Positions 54,657 through 62,743 of a stretch of 64,000 nt of DNA are shown in pieces (the stretch's first letter is position 1; every line of letters begins with the position of its first letter). The DNA lies in assembly GCA_904374485.1 (NCBI GenBank), contig CAJFFX010000003.1, positions 1 to 64,000 of the forward strand, given 5' to 3'. Origin of the DNA: Candidatus Pseudoscillospira falkowii. GTDB taxonomy: Bacteria > Bacillota > Clostridia > Oscillospirales > Oscillospiraceae. Under the pieces are notes generated by a model, which had not been told where the DNA came from, made no database searches, and saw only the letters and a list, made by a program, of their open reading frames with translations. Both the position numbers and the translations under genes were made by a program.

Positions 54657-55787
54657 TCAGGCGCAGTCCGTTTCGCTGACGGAGCGGACGCTGCACTCCC
54701 CCTGCCGCAGCCGCTCGCACAGCGACGGCAAGGCATCCGCCGTAGTCTCGTTCCCGCCCAGCAGCAGGTACACGACGCCGCGGCTGCTTTCAATGGTGGA
54801 ATAGACCCGGCTGACCCGCCCGGCAGACGCGCCGCCCAGGGCCGACACGGAAAGGGTTGGGGTATAGACTGCGTATCCCGCCTCCCGGGCAGAGGCGACG
54901 CGGTCGGAGAGCACCAGGCGCGTTGTGGTCCCGGTGCAGCGGCGCAGCACCGCGTTGCCCTCGTCCAGGGCCGCGGTGCCGCCGGACTGGACCAGGCCGA
55001 TGCGGTGGCCCGAGGAAACGATCCGCCGCAGCAGATCGTCCCGCCCTTCCAGCGCCGCGGGATCGAAAAAGATCGCCGCGCGGTAGCCGTAGCGGTCCAG
55101 GGTGTCGAGAATGTCCGTCAGCACCGCGTCGTCCCCGGCGCGGACGGCCAGCCGGACCCGGGCCGCATCCCGGTCCTCCTCTGGCGCGGTGGGCTCCTCC
55201 GGGTCGGTCTCGCCGCCCGGCTGGGGATCCGGCGTTTCCGCGCTGCCGGGGTCCTGGCTCTGGCGGTAGGCATAGTAGCGGGAGGCCATCAGCGTGGACG
55301 CCGCGTCGATAAACTGGCTGTCGGAAAGGATCGCGCTGCCGCACACGCGCACCAGCGGGACCCAGGACGTGTCTCGCAGGGAATAGCTCAGGCCGAAATA
55401 GCTGCACACGAAGGCCAGCGGGAAAAAGACGGTGCCATCACGGGAGATGGCCCGGGCGCTGTAGTAGGTGCCCAGTTTGTTGTTGGCGCCGCCGCCGGCC
55501 AGGTCGAACTCCAGCACCTTGTTGCGGTTATAGAGCACCGCCGTCTGGGCGGAGGTGTCCCGGGCATAGGACAAGCCCAGATCGTAAGAAGAAAACATGG
55601 TGCTGGCCACATACAGGCTGCCGCCGGACCAGAAGGGCATGGTGGCGTCGTTGAGGGGACAGAGGTTGTCGTTCACCGCGGTGAAATAGATCGTGTCCGC
55701 CGCCAGAGGCCGCGCCGTCATCATCGGCCCGCCTACGGTCAGCAGCATCGCCAGGGCCGCCAGGAATCCAAGCACCCGCCGCTTCAT
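54657..55787 (-). CDS. Exported protein, copper-amine-oxidase-like plus degenerate deacetylase-like domain
   Basis: 376 residues with a signal peptide (about residues 1-30). The first part contains segments like the copper amine oxidase N-domain fold used as a wall-binding module (YYSARAISRDGTVFFPLAFVCSYFGLSYS). A Pro/Glu-rich linker (about 180-205) leads to a C-terminal domain resembling polysaccharide deacetylase (ILDTLDRYGYRAAIFFDP, SGHRIGLV), but the usual metal-binding HxxxH and catalytic Asp are not evident. It may be a non-catalytic wall protein. GGAGGCGG precedes the ATG. Confidence 0.7.
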   Translation of the reverse strand: MKRRVLGFLAALAMLLTVGGPMMTARPLAADTIYFTAVNDNLCPLNDATMPFWSGGSLYVASTMFSSYDLGLSYARDTSAQTAVLYNRNKVLEFDLAGGGANNKLGTYYSARAISRDGTVFFPLAFVCSYFGLSYSLRDTSWVPLVRVCGSAILSDSQFIDAASTLMASRYYAYRQSQDPGSAETPDPQPGGETDPEEPTAPEEDRDAARVRLAVRAGDDAVLTDILDTLDRYGYRAAIFFDPAALEGRDDLLRRIVSSGHRIGLVQSGGTAALDEGNAVLRRCTGTTTRLVLSDRVASAREAGYAVYTPTLSVSALGGASAGRVSRVYSTIESSRGVVYLLLGGNETTADALPSLCERLRQGECSVRSVSETDCA

Positions 55788-55836
55788 ATCCGCCGCCTCC
55801 TTTCAAATCTCTCTGCTGCGCTGTTTTAAGAATATA

Positions 55837-55865
55837 ATTATAGCACAAAATCACGTTTCTGCCAA
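55837..55865 (-). promoter_or_regulatory. Promoter of the exported-protein gene
   Basis: Minus strand TTGGCA (55860-55865), 17 bp, TATAAT (55837-55842) with TGc extended -10. It overlaps the 3' end of spoIID. Confidence 0.8.
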
Positions 55866-56852
55866 GTTTTTCGGCGTATAGGGTCCGATGGTGACGCCGG
55901 TGTAGTACCACTTCAGGATCTCCCGCCAGGTGCTGCCCTCTGCGGCCATCACATTGGCGCCGTACTGACTCATACCCACACCGTGGCCGTATCCCGTCAC
56001 CCGGAACACGATCTCCCCCTCCTCCGCCGCTACGGTGAAGGCGGCGCTGCGCAGGGAGAAAAGGGCGCGCACCTCGGTTCCCTTCACCTTGACGCCGCCG
56101 ATGACGATGGACAGGACCATGTCGGAATCGCTGCGCTCCGCCGCGCCGATCCAGTCCTCCGGCGCGCCGTCAAGGTCCGCCTCCGGATGGGCCGCCAAAA
56201 AGATCTCCCGGAATTCCTCCGGCGAGAAGGACGCCACGCTGTAATAATTCGGCACCTCGTTCTCCCCCTCGGGGCTTTGCACGCTCCGGAGGTAAGGCAG
56301 ATCGTTGACCCACACGTCGCCCGACGGGTTCGTCCGGCCGCTGGCCGAGGAGAAAAAGGCCGCCAGGATCGGCTCGTCCTCATACAGGATAACCATACCG
56401 TCGGTCTCCCGCACCGCCGCGGCGATCTTGGCGGCATATTTCTTCGCCTGCTTTCCCCAGTTTTTCTCCGCCGTTTCCGCCGGCAGGAACGCCTGGCAGC
56501 AATTCACGTCGTCGCAGATGTCCGCCTCCGGGTGGTTGGCCACGGGGCCGTTTTCCACTTTATAAAGGGTCTCCGTCCGGGCGGCTACCGCCTGGGCTTT
56601 CAGCGCTTCCTCTTCAAAGGAGGCCGGCATTTCCGCCCGCAGCACGCCCTGCAGATAGGTGTCCAGATCCATCTCCTGCACCGCGTCCCCAAGCTTGACC
56701 CGGATGGTCACCGCGCTGTCCGCCGCGCCGGGGTCGGGCACGTCGATCTTCTCCTCCCCCAGCAGCGTTCCCCCGCGGCCCGCCAGGCCGAAAAGGCCCA
56801 GAGCAAACACCGCCAGGATCAGCCCCCAGGCCAGTATGATGCTTCGCTTCAT
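55851..56852 (-). CDS. spoIID: Stage II sporulation protein D (SpoIID/LytB)
   Basis: 333 residues. One N-terminal membrane helix (residues 4-26) anchors the SpoIID domain: YLQGVLRAEMPASFEEEALKAQAVAART, the catalytic Glu in RAEMP, SASGRTNP, RSVQSPEGE and GYGHGVGMSQYGA. It is a lytic transglycosylase needed for engulfment of the forespore. It supports a spore-forming host. A sigma-E-like -10 (CATACCAT, minus strand) lies about 35 bp upstream of the ATG, without a convincing -35. Confidence 0.95.
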   Translation of the reverse strand: MKRSIILAWGLILAVFALGLFGLAGRGGTLLGEEKIDVPDPGAADSAVTIRVKLGDAVQEMDLDTYLQGVLRAEMPASFEEEALKAQAVAARTETLYKVENGPVANHPEADICDDVNCCQAFLPAETAEKNWGKQAKKYAAKIAAAVRETDGMVILYEDEPILAAFFSSASGRTNPSGDVWVNDLPYLRSVQSPEGENEVPNYYSVASFSPEEFREIFLAAHPEADLDGAPEDWIGAAERSDSDMVLSIVIGGVKVKGTEVRALFSLRSAAFTVAAEEGEIVFRVTGYGHGVGMSQYGANVMAAEGSTWREILKWYYTGVTIGPYTPKNLAET

Positions 56853-56885
56853 ATACTTCGCTCCCTGTTTTTATCGGTTCATTGC

Positions 56886-56900
56886 ATGGTATGATACCAT
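56886..56900. repeat. Perfect palindrome upstream of spoIID
   Basis: ATGGTAT-G-ATACCAT, 7 bp arms. It overlaps the CATACCAT sigma-E-like -10 box on the minus strand. Confidence 0.6.
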
Positions 56901-56940
56901 ATTCTCCGGCGAATGAAAAGATGCGCCGCGCCGGCGCGCA

Positions 56941-56969
56941 TTGCAAAACCGCGCGCCCCGTGCTATACT
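56941..56969 (+). promoter_or_regulatory. Promoter of the 57014 membrane-protein gene
   Basis: TTGCAA (56941-56946), 17 bp, TATACT (56964-56969) with TGc extended -10. Confidence 0.78.
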
Positions 56970-57013
56970 TTGTTCGCCCGGTTCCGGGCGATTCTTTGCA
57001 AAGGGGAATGACG

Positions 57014-57766
57014 ATGGATCCTGCCCGCTTTTCCCGGCCGCTCTGCGTTCTGTGCCCCATTCTGGGGGCGGCCGGCTTTTTCTTCCGCACGCTTCAGCTG
57101 CGCACCGGCTTTGAAGCCGATACCGGCCTGGCGATCCCCGGAAATCTTCCCGGCCAACTGGCGCTGCTGGCAGCTGCCCTGACCGCCCTCTGCGCTGCCC
57201 TGGCCGCTCTGGCCCTTCCCGCACCGAAGGGGCCGGCTGACCTGGAGCGCTTTCGCTTTCCCTTTCGGCCGACACAGATCGTTTACGCCGCGCTGACTGC
57301 GGCGGCCGGTCTCGTGCTGTTTTCCGCCGGGCCGCTGGGGCCGCGTCTCTCCCCCCTTCTGGCCGCGGTATGCCTGATGACCGCCCTGTACGCCCTGCTG
57401 CTGCCCCTGTCGGGCAGGCGGCTGCGCATCGTGTTTCTCATGGAGCACACGCTTTTCTATGTCGTGCTGCTCATTCTTCTCTTCAGCCGCCGCAGCACCG
57501 ATCCGGTGTGGATGGATTTCTGGCCCCAGCTGCTGGCCCTGTGCGCCGTTGCGCTGGCGCTGTGCGCTCTGTCTGCCGCGGCCTGCGGCGTCGGGAAAAT
57601 ACGCAGGGGGCTCTTCTTCCTGCTGTGCGGCGGCGCGTGGAGCATAATTGCAGCGGCGGACTGCTGCACGCCCTCCGCCCTGCCGGCGCTCCTGCTCTTT
57701 GCGGCGGCGGCCGTGCTCCTGCTCTCCTGCGCCCTGCGCGCGGCAAAGGGCGGCGACACACCATAA
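57014..57766 (+). CDS. Hypothetical multi-pass membrane protein
   Basis: 250 residues, seven to eight hydrophobic helices, Leu/Ala-rich. ATG 57014 lies 7 nt after AAGGGG; the ATG at 57008 is too close. No family recognised. It is divergent from spoIID and has its own promoter and terminator. Confidence 0.75.
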   Translation: MDPARFSRPLCVLCPILGAAGFFFRTLQLRTGFEADTGLAIPGNLPGQLALLAAALTALCAALAALALPAPKGPADLERFRFPFRPTQIVYAALTAAAGLVLFSAGPLGPRLSPLLAAVCLMTALYALLLPLSGRRLRIVFLMEHTLFYVVLLILLFSRRSTDPVWMDFWPQLLALCAVALALCALSAAACGVGKIRRGLFFLLCGGAWSIIAAADCCTPSALPALLLFAAAAVLLLSCALRAAKGGDTP

Positions 57767-57790
57767 AGGAAAACAATCGGAAGTAATAAA

Positions 57791-57822
57791 AAGCGGGGAC
57801 GGCAACCGTCCCCGCTTTTTAT
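57791..57822 (+). terminator. Terminator of the 57014 gene
   Basis: AAGCGGGGACGG-CAA-CCGTCCCCGCTT followed by TTT. 57823-57964 shows nothing I can assign. Confidence 0.9.
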
Positions 57823-57964
57823 TTGGATGGAAGATTTTGATGAAAAGAAGACTTTAACTGTGTTCAGTTATCAGGATACCGGCGGAATATTACAAAACAA
57901 AGCAGGAATTGTTACAAAAGTATTAAATCTCAAAAAACTTTTTCTGACCGCAGCGGCGGCGCGC

Positions 57965-58237
57965 TCACTGCCCGGCTTTTCCCGCCTGCTTTCCGCCGCA
58001 GGCGGCGCCGTCGCACAGGCCGGGGGTGGTGGGGTCGGCAAACACCGCCAGGACCGCCAGCGCCGCCGTGGCCAGCTGCACGGGGTTGCGCAGCACATCC
58101 AGCGCACAGGACGCCAGCGCCGGCCAGCTGACAAGGCTCCGAGGATCCACGCCCAGCGCCGTCAACGCGACGGAGACCAGTCCGATCCAAAACCAGGGGT
58201 TTTTCATCCGCGCTGCAAGATCCAGTTTTCTGCCCAT
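57965..58237 (-). CDS. Phi-LC3-type phage holin, orphan
   Basis: 90 residues. RMKNPWFWIGLVSVALTALG is the family's first helix, a second helix follows (LATAALAVLAVFADPTT) and the DPTTPGLCDG end matches phi-LC3-type holins. ATG 58237 follows AAAGGAGGG. No endolysin or other phage gene is nearby. It lies downstream of tadA on the same strand. Such solitary holins occur in clostridial chromosomes; export or lysis roles are possible. Confidence 0.85.
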   Translation of the reverse strand: MGRKLDLAARMKNPWFWIGLVSVALTALGVDPRSLVSWPALASCALDVLRNPVQLATAALAVLAVFADPTTPGLCDGAACGGKQAGKAGQ

Positions 58238-58333
58238 GAAGATCCCTCCTTTTCCGGGGGCGGCGCCCCAGATCCATTTTATGCACCGCCTTTCCGCCGC
58301 GTTCCCCGCCCCGGCCCGCAAAAAGGGAGCCGT

Positions 58334-58798
58334 TCAAGGGCACTCCCGCTCCCGGCGCAGGGCGCCGAAAAATTCCTTCAGCACGGCGGCGCATTCCTCC
58401 TCCAACACGCCGCCCACCACGGCCGGACGGTTGGGGAAATCCTCCATAAAAAGATTCATCACGCCGCCCACGGCGCCCATGACGCTGTCCCGGGCACCGA
58501 AATACACCCGGCCGATGCGGGCGTTGAGGATCGCGCCGGCGCACATGGGGCAGGGCTCCAGCGTCACATACAGGGAAGCATCCGCCAGCCGCCAGCTGCC
58601 CGCCGCCGCGTTGGCCTGGGCGATGGCCTCCATTTCCGCATGGGACGCCGTGGCTTTCTTTTCCTCCCGACAGTTGCGGCCTTCGCCGATGATGCGGCCG
58701 TTCTGCACGATCACGCAGCCCACCGGCACCTCACCCTGCTCCGCCGCCTCCCGGGCCAGCTCCAGCGCCCGGCGCATATACGCTTCATGCTCCTCCAT
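58334..58798 (-). CDS. tadA: tRNA-specific adenosine deaminase TadA
   Basis: 154 residues. The zinc site is His-Ala-Glu in ASHAEMEAI and the PCPMC pair; Glu is the proton shuttle. The GRVYFGARD and FPNRPAVVGGVLEEEC segments are typical of TadA. It converts A34 to inosine in tRNA-Arg(ACG). ATG 58798 follows AAAAGGAGG. Confidence 0.95.
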   Translation of the reverse strand: MEEHEAYMRRALELAREAAEQGEVPVGCVIVQNGRIIGEGRNCREEKKATASHAEMEAIAQANAAAGSWRLADASLYVTLEPCPMCAGAILNARIGRVYFGARDSVMGAVGGVMNLFMEDFPNRPAVVGGVLEEECAAVLKEFFGALRRERECP

Positions 58799-58865
58799 GA
58801 TCTCCCCTCCTTTTTCAACAGCGTACCATATTTTAGAAAATTTGGGAAGAGCTGTATAACCCCCG

Positions 58866-58893
58866 GCATATTCGTCCAAACTGAGCATAGCAT
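58866..58893 (+). promoter_or_regulatory. Candidate sigma-E promoter of yaaL-bofA
   Basis: GCATATT (58866-58872), 13 bp, CATAGCAT (58886-58893), close to the mother-cell sigma-E consensus (ATATT and CATACAHT). It fits the known sigma-E control of bofA in B. subtilis. Confidence 0.55.
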
Positions 58894-58917
58894 AAAAGTA
58901 CAAGGAGTGGATGCCAC

Positions 58918-59175
58918 GTGGGCCATAAAGCGGTGCTTTTCAAAAAGCGGCGCGCGCCGGACAGCGAGCTGGACGATCTGCTGCAGTCCCTTTCCTGTAC
59001 CCAGCGCGAGATCGATCAGGCCTATAACCGGTTCAATTTCACCAGCGACCCGGACTTGATCGAATCCTGCGTCTATGAGATCTCCGCGCTGCAGTGCCGC
59101 TACAATTATCTGCTGCGGCGGGTCAAGGAACACCGCGGCGCAGCCCTGCGGCCGCTGCCGCCGCGCGAGGTCTGA
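58918..59175 (+). CDS. YaaL family protein (DUF2508)
   Basis: 85 residues. The FNFTSDPDLIESCVYEISALQCRYNYLLRRVKE segment, seen from about residue 39, is the family hallmark. GTG 58918 follows AAGGAG; an ATG 7 nt earlier is out of frame. In B. subtilis yaaL also lies directly upstream of bofA. Function unknown; the conserved pairing suggests a sporulation link. Confidence 0.9.
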   Translation: MGHKAVLFKKRRAPDSELDDLLQSLSCTQREIDQAYNRFNFTSDPDLIESCVYEISALQCRYNYLLRRVKEHRGAALRPLPPREV

Positions 59176-59202
59176 CGGAGCCGAAAGGACGGAAGCTGAT
59201 CT

Positions 59203-59472
59203 ATGTCGATCCCGGAACAAATCTTTCTCATCATCGCCCTGCTGTTTTTTCTGCTGGCGGGCATTAAGCTGTTTTCCGCGCCGCTGCGCCTGGCAGCGAA
59301 GGTGGCGCTGAACACTGCTCTGGGCTTTCTCGCCCTGGTAGCTCTGGACCTGTTCAGCCCGATTTTGGGCATCCATGTGGCCGTGACGGGGCTCAATGCA
59401 CTGATCGTGGGCGTCCTGGGGCTGCCCGGGCTGGGACTGCTGATCCTGATGCAGTGGGTCTTCCTCTCATAG
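59203..59472 (+). CDS. bofA: Pro-sigma-K processing inhibitor BofA
   Basis: 89 residues, three hydrophobic helices. The NTALGFLALVALDLF and ITGLNALIVGVLGLPG-like region (AVTGLNALIVGVLGLPGLG) is characteristic. BofA holds the membrane protease SpoIVFB inactive until the forespore signals, delaying sigma-K. Follows yaaL by 27 bp in one operon. Confidence 0.93.
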   Translation: MSIPEQIFLIIALLFFLLAGIKLFSAPLRLAAKVALNTALGFLALVALDLFSPILGIHVAVTGLNALIVGVLGLPGLGLLILMQWVFLS

Positions 59473-59485
59473 CCGCTACATACCT

Positions 59486-59558
59486 CCCCGCCCGCAAAGC
59501 GCGCAGGCGGGGTCCGCTTTTTTGCACCGCAGGCCGCCCGAAAGGGCGGCTTTTTTTC
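59486..59558 (+). terminator. Two tandem terminators after bofA
   Basis: First stem CCCCGCC / GGCGGGG (59486-59512) with a later T-run; second GCCGCCC-GAAA-GGGCGGC (59533-59550) followed by seven T. Confidence 0.85.
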
Positions 59559-59612
59559 GCAGCGCGGCCAAAGTTTCAAAAATTCCCCTCTTCCTTTTTT
59601 CTCTGAAAATGG

Positions 59613-59618
59613 TATAAT
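59613..59618 (+). promoter_or_regulatory. Probable -10 box of degV
   Basis: TATAAT with a weak -35 (CTTCCT, 17 bp upstream). Confidence 0.5.
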
Positions 59619-59695
59619 GATTTTAATTTTATCCGTTCCTTTGTTTCCGCCTGCGGCGGCATGTGAACATACAAGTACTTATGAGGAGGTTCCCC

Positions 59696-60562
59696 ATGGC
59701 AAGCATCAAATTTCTGATCGATTCTTCCGCCGATATTCCCGCGGACCTGCTGGAAGGCACCGGCATCGAAGTGCTGCATTTCCCCATCGTGGTGGACGGC
59801 CGCGAATATTTCGACGGCCAGGACTTCACGCCCCAAGAATTCTACCAGATCCTGGCCCAGGCCAAGGCCATTCCCACCCATTCCCAGCTGACGCCCTTCT
59901 TCTTTGTGGAGCAGTACGAAAAAGCCTTTTCCGAAGGTTGCGGCGAGCTGATCTACACCACGATCAATTCCAAAGGCTCCGCCACCAACCAGAATGCCAA
60001 CCAGGCCATCGACATGTTCTTTGAGGAGCACCCCGAGGCCAGGGACAAGCTGCACATCACCGTCATCGACTCCAAGACTTATACCATGGCCTATGGCTAC
60101 ATCGTGCTGGAAGCCGCCAAGGCGGTGAAAAACGGCGCCACGGCGGACGAAGCCGTCGCCATGATCCGCGACTGGCTCGACCATGTGCGCATTTTGTTTA
60201 CCCCCTATGATCTGAAATACGCCAAGAAATCCGGCCGGATCAGCGCAGCGGCCGCCGTGCTGGGCGACGCGCTGGGCATCCACCCCATCATGTCCTTCCC
60301 CAACGGCGATTCCAAGGTCCTCGCCAAGGTCCGCGGCGACAAGGCCCTGGTGCCCGCCATGCTGAAGATCGCCAAAAAGGAGCGCAAAGAAGGCACCCCC
60401 TACATCCAGATCATGGGCTCCTACGACGTCTGGAACGAAGAACTGACCGCGGCCTGCCCGGAAGCTCTGGGCGAAGCGCCTGTCCTGTCCTACTACATCG
60501 GCGGCACTATTTCCATCAACGCCGGCCCCAACGTCGTCGGCCTGATCTATTATATGCCGTAA
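59696..60562 (+). CDS. DegV-family fatty acid-binding protein
   Basis: 288 residues. The start IKFLIDSSADIP and the fatty-acid-site motifs PTHSQLTP, NSKGSATNQNA and KKSGRIS are those of DegV/FakB proteins. FakB presents fatty acids to the kinase FakA; no fakA is seen in the window. ATG 59696 follows AGGAGG; the in-frame ATG at 59663 lacks a site. Confidence 0.93.
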   Translation: MASIKFLIDSSADIPADLLEGTGIEVLHFPIVVDGREYFDGQDFTPQEFYQILAQAKAIPTHSQLTPFFFVEQYEKAFSEGCGELIYTTINSKGSATNQNANQAIDMFFEEHPEARDKLHITVIDSKTYTMAYGYIVLEAAKAVKNGATADEAVAMIRDWLDHVRILFTPYDLKYAKKSGRISAAAAVLGDALGIHPIMSFPNGDSKVLAKVRGDKALVPAMLKIAKKERKEGTPYIQIMGSYDVWNEELTAACPEALGEAPVLSYYIGGTISINAGPNVVGLIYYMP

Positions 60563-60583
60563 TCTCTTTTCGTCGTTTCCCCT

Positions 60584-60616
60584 GTGCGGCAGGCATGCCT
60601 GCCGCACATTTTTTCA
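60584..60616 (+). terminator. Terminator of degV
   Basis: Palindrome GTGCGGCAGG-CATG-CCTGCCGCAC followed by ATTTTTT. Confidence 0.9.
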
Positions 60617-60710
60617 CGCCGAAATCAAATATTAAAAATGAGTATTAAAGAGTATAATTAAGAAAATCAAAGAAAACACGAGATATGCTTTCAAAAGTAA
60701 AAAATTTTGT

Positions 60711-60739
60711 TGACATGCGGGGAACAACGTGCTATAAAT
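60711..60739 (+). promoter_or_regulatory. Promoter of rplM-rpsI
   Basis: TTGACA (60711-60716), 17 bp, TATAAA (60734-60739), within an AT-rich upstream region (60616-60710). Confidence 0.88.
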
Positions 60740-60744
60740 AATCT

Positions 60745-60800
60745 TGCTTTCCGTACAAACGGGAAGCTTTTATCCTGTTTTTTCAAAATTGATAATAAAC
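60745..60800 (+). ncRNA. Ribosomal protein L13 leader
   Basis: Short 5' leader with a 9 bp stem GCTTTCCGT / ACGGGAAGC (60747-60755, 60760-60768) just after the start site and before rplM. Location and stem fit the L13 leader of Firmicutes, in which L13 is thought to bind its own mRNA. Confidence 0.65.
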
Positions 60801-60813
60801 GGAGGAAAACTTT

Positions 60814-61245
60814 ATGTCCACTTATATGGCAAAGAAGGGCGATATCGTCCGCAAGTGGTATATCCTGGACGCAGCCGGCAAGCCCCTGGGCAAGACCGCC
60901 GTGGTCGCCGCCGACCTGCTGCGCGGCAAGCGCAAGCCCGAATATACCCCCAACGCCGACTGCGGCGACAACGTGGTGATCATCAACGCCGCCAAGGCCG
61001 TGCTCACCGGCAAGAAGGGTACTCAGAAGTTCTACCGCACCCACTCCGGCTGGGTGGGCGGCCTGAAGGAAACGCCTTACTACATTATGATGCAGGAAAA
61101 GCCCGCGCTGGCCATGCGCGTGGCTGTCCGCGGTATGCTGCCCAAGAACTCCCTGGGCAGAACTTCCCTGACCCGCCTGCACATCTATGCAGACGCAAAC
61201 TTCGAGCAGCAGGCCCAGAAGCCTGAGGCTTACGCAGTCGACTAA
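60814..61245 (+). CDS. rplM: 50S ribosomal protein L13
   Basis: 143 residues. RKWYILDAAGKPLGKTA, HSGWVGGLKE and the VRGMLPKNSLGR segment are L13 signatures. CGGAGGA precedes the ATG. Cotranscribed with rpsI 16 bp downstream. Confidence 0.98.
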   Translation: MSTYMAKKGDIVRKWYILDAAGKPLGKTAVVAADLLRGKRKPEYTPNADCGDNVVIINAAKAVLTGKKGTQKFYRTHSGWVGGLKETPYYIMMQEKPALAMRVAVRGMLPKNSLGRTSLTRLHIYADANFEQQAQKPEAYAVD

Positions 61246-61261
61246 TAGGAGGTAGACGAGA

Positions 61262-61666
61262 ATGTATACGAGCAAGAAGCCTTATCAGTACGGCACCGGC
61301 AGAAGAAAGTCCTCCGTTGCCCGCGTCCACCTGTTTGAGGGCGGCAGCGGTTCCATCACCATCAACGGCCGCGATATCGACGATTATTTCGGCCTGGAGA
61401 CCCTGAAGATGGTCGTCCGCCAGCCCCTGGAGGCCACCGGCACCATCGGCAAGGTCGACATTTCGGCCACCGTCACCGGCGGCGGCGTTTCCGGCCAGGC
61501 CGGCGCTCTGCGCCACGGCATCGCCCGCGCCCTGCTGAGCGTCGATCCCGCATACCGCACCATTCTGAAGCAGGCCGGTTTCCTGACCCGCGACCCCAGA
61601 ATGAAGGAAAGAAAGAAGTACGGCTTGAAAGCTGCAAGACGTGCTCCCCAGTTCTCCAAGAGATAA
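61262..61666 (+). CDS. rpsI: 30S ribosomal protein S9
   Basis: 134 residues. [15 protein letters not shown] at the N-terminus, [16 protein letters not shown] in the middle, and the conserved RRAPQFSKR tail that reaches the P site. TAGGAGG precedes the ATG. Confidence 0.98.
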   Translation: MYTSKKPYQYGTGRRKSSVARVHLFEGGSGSITINGRDIDDYFGLETLKMVVRQPLEATGTIGKVDISATVTGGGVSGQAGALRHGIARALLSVDPAYRTILKQAGFLTRDPRMKERKKYGLKAARRAPQFSKR

Positions 61667-61681
61667 TTACTCTCAAGCAAA

Positions 61682-61718
61682 AACCCTGGAACCGCAATGG
61701 TTCCAGGGTTTTCTTTTT
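61682..61718 (+). terminator. Terminator of rplM-rpsI
   Basis: 12 bp stem AACCCTGGAACC / GGTTCCAGGGTT, loop GCAAT, then a T-rich run. Confidence 0.92.
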
Positions 61719-61830
61719 TTGTTTCTGCCGCAAATCTGACGCAAACAGGGCGTTTTTCATTGAAATCTGCGTTCCCTCCTGCATCTGTCTGTAATGGTTC
61801 AACTATCCAGACAGACCGCAATGGAATGGA

Positions 61831-61868
61831 GAAGGTCAGTGCATAAATGCACTGGCCTTCTTTTTTTG
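61831..61868 (+). terminator. Second plus-strand terminator with no gene before it
   Basis: 14 bp stem (61831-61844 with 61847-61860, one G-T pair) followed by seven T. The 110 bp between it and the rpsI terminator hold no frame I can support; it may be a relic or end a small RNA. Confidence 0.75.
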
Positions 61869-61870
61869 CG

Positions 61871-62713
61871 TTACATATAGATCTTGGGTTGGTCTACTTG
61901 TCTTATATCAATGCGATATATCCCAGAATTATATCCCGTATTGACTACTTTCATATAAAAGTAATTCCCGATTCGGTATAAAAATTCATCATCTGACCCT
62001 GCTCCTCCGCCGCGAGCAATCCGGATGAATTTGTCATCGGATGCATTGTACCTGTAAATGGTATATCCGTCTTCACGATTTGATATAAAACCCATGAAAT
62101 CTTTGTCGATCAGATAAGAACTTTTTTCTACCTTGAACTCACTATCTACAAGTTGACGCAATTTATAAGTAGGAGGGGCGTCGGGGGAACTAAAAGTCAC
62201 AACTCCAAGTTCAACTATCGAATTATTTAAAGCCTCAATGGTATAGCAAATAGTTCCTTCACTTACTGAATAAATCCCTCCAGAACGCCACTTGTCGGAA
62301 AAGCCACTAAAGATGGTAATACCTAAAGATTCAAGGCGTGAATCCGAGTCTGTTCGTGTTGGGTCTGATAGGATAATCGTAGTCTTTTGGTTTGTATCAT
62401 AACAGAAAATATAGTGACGACTGTCTTCAGGATTTCTTGCAATGAACACGACATATTTACCATAACTCGTTGCAGAAAAGGCATCTGTTATGGTGATATT
62501 CTGATAACGAATAGGGGACTTTTCCTTAGATTTAAGGTTGACAGCATATAGTTTTCCTTCTTGGATAACAGGTAAGAAATAACTGTCCAAAAAGCCACCT
62601 CGTATACCACGGTCAGAAGATGAAGAACATTTTAGTTTAGGCAGTTCTCCATTGCAGATGTGATCAACTTGATCTGTGTCTATAAGCGAGTACATATCAG
62701 CATTGCCGAACAC
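61871..62713 (-). CDS. Hypothetical beta-propeller-like protein, probably truncated at the N-terminus
   Basis: 280 residues from a GTG at 62713. It is rich in short strands of the form YxxNxxTxYxxIYRID and Tyr/Asp pairs (YRYNASDDKFIRIARG, GYNSGIYRIDIRQ), like DUF5050-type propeller repeats. The frame stays open upstream and reads SAVYFTRDVFGNADMYSLI, which continues the repeat, then runs into sequence antisense to a hydrolase remnant near 62744. The beginning, which should carry a signal peptide, seems to have been lost in a rearrangement. AT-rich. Might be non-functional. Confidence 0.6.
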   Translation of the reverse strand: MFGNADMYSLIDTDQVDHICNGELPKLKCSSSSDRGIRGGFLDSYFLPVIQEGKLYAVNLKSKEKSPIRYQNITITDAFSATSYGKYVVFIARNPEDSRHYIFCYDTNQKTTIILSDPTRTDSDSRLESLGITIFSGFSDKWRSGGIYSVSEGTICYTIEALNNSIVELGVVTFSSPDAPPTYKLRQLVDSEFKVEKSSYLIDKDFMGFISNREDGYTIYRYNASDDKFIRIARGGGAGSDDEFLYRIGNYFYMKVVNTGYNSGIYRIDIRQVDQPKIYM

Positions 62714-62743
62714 ATCGCGGGTGAAGTAGACTGCGGAAGAGAG

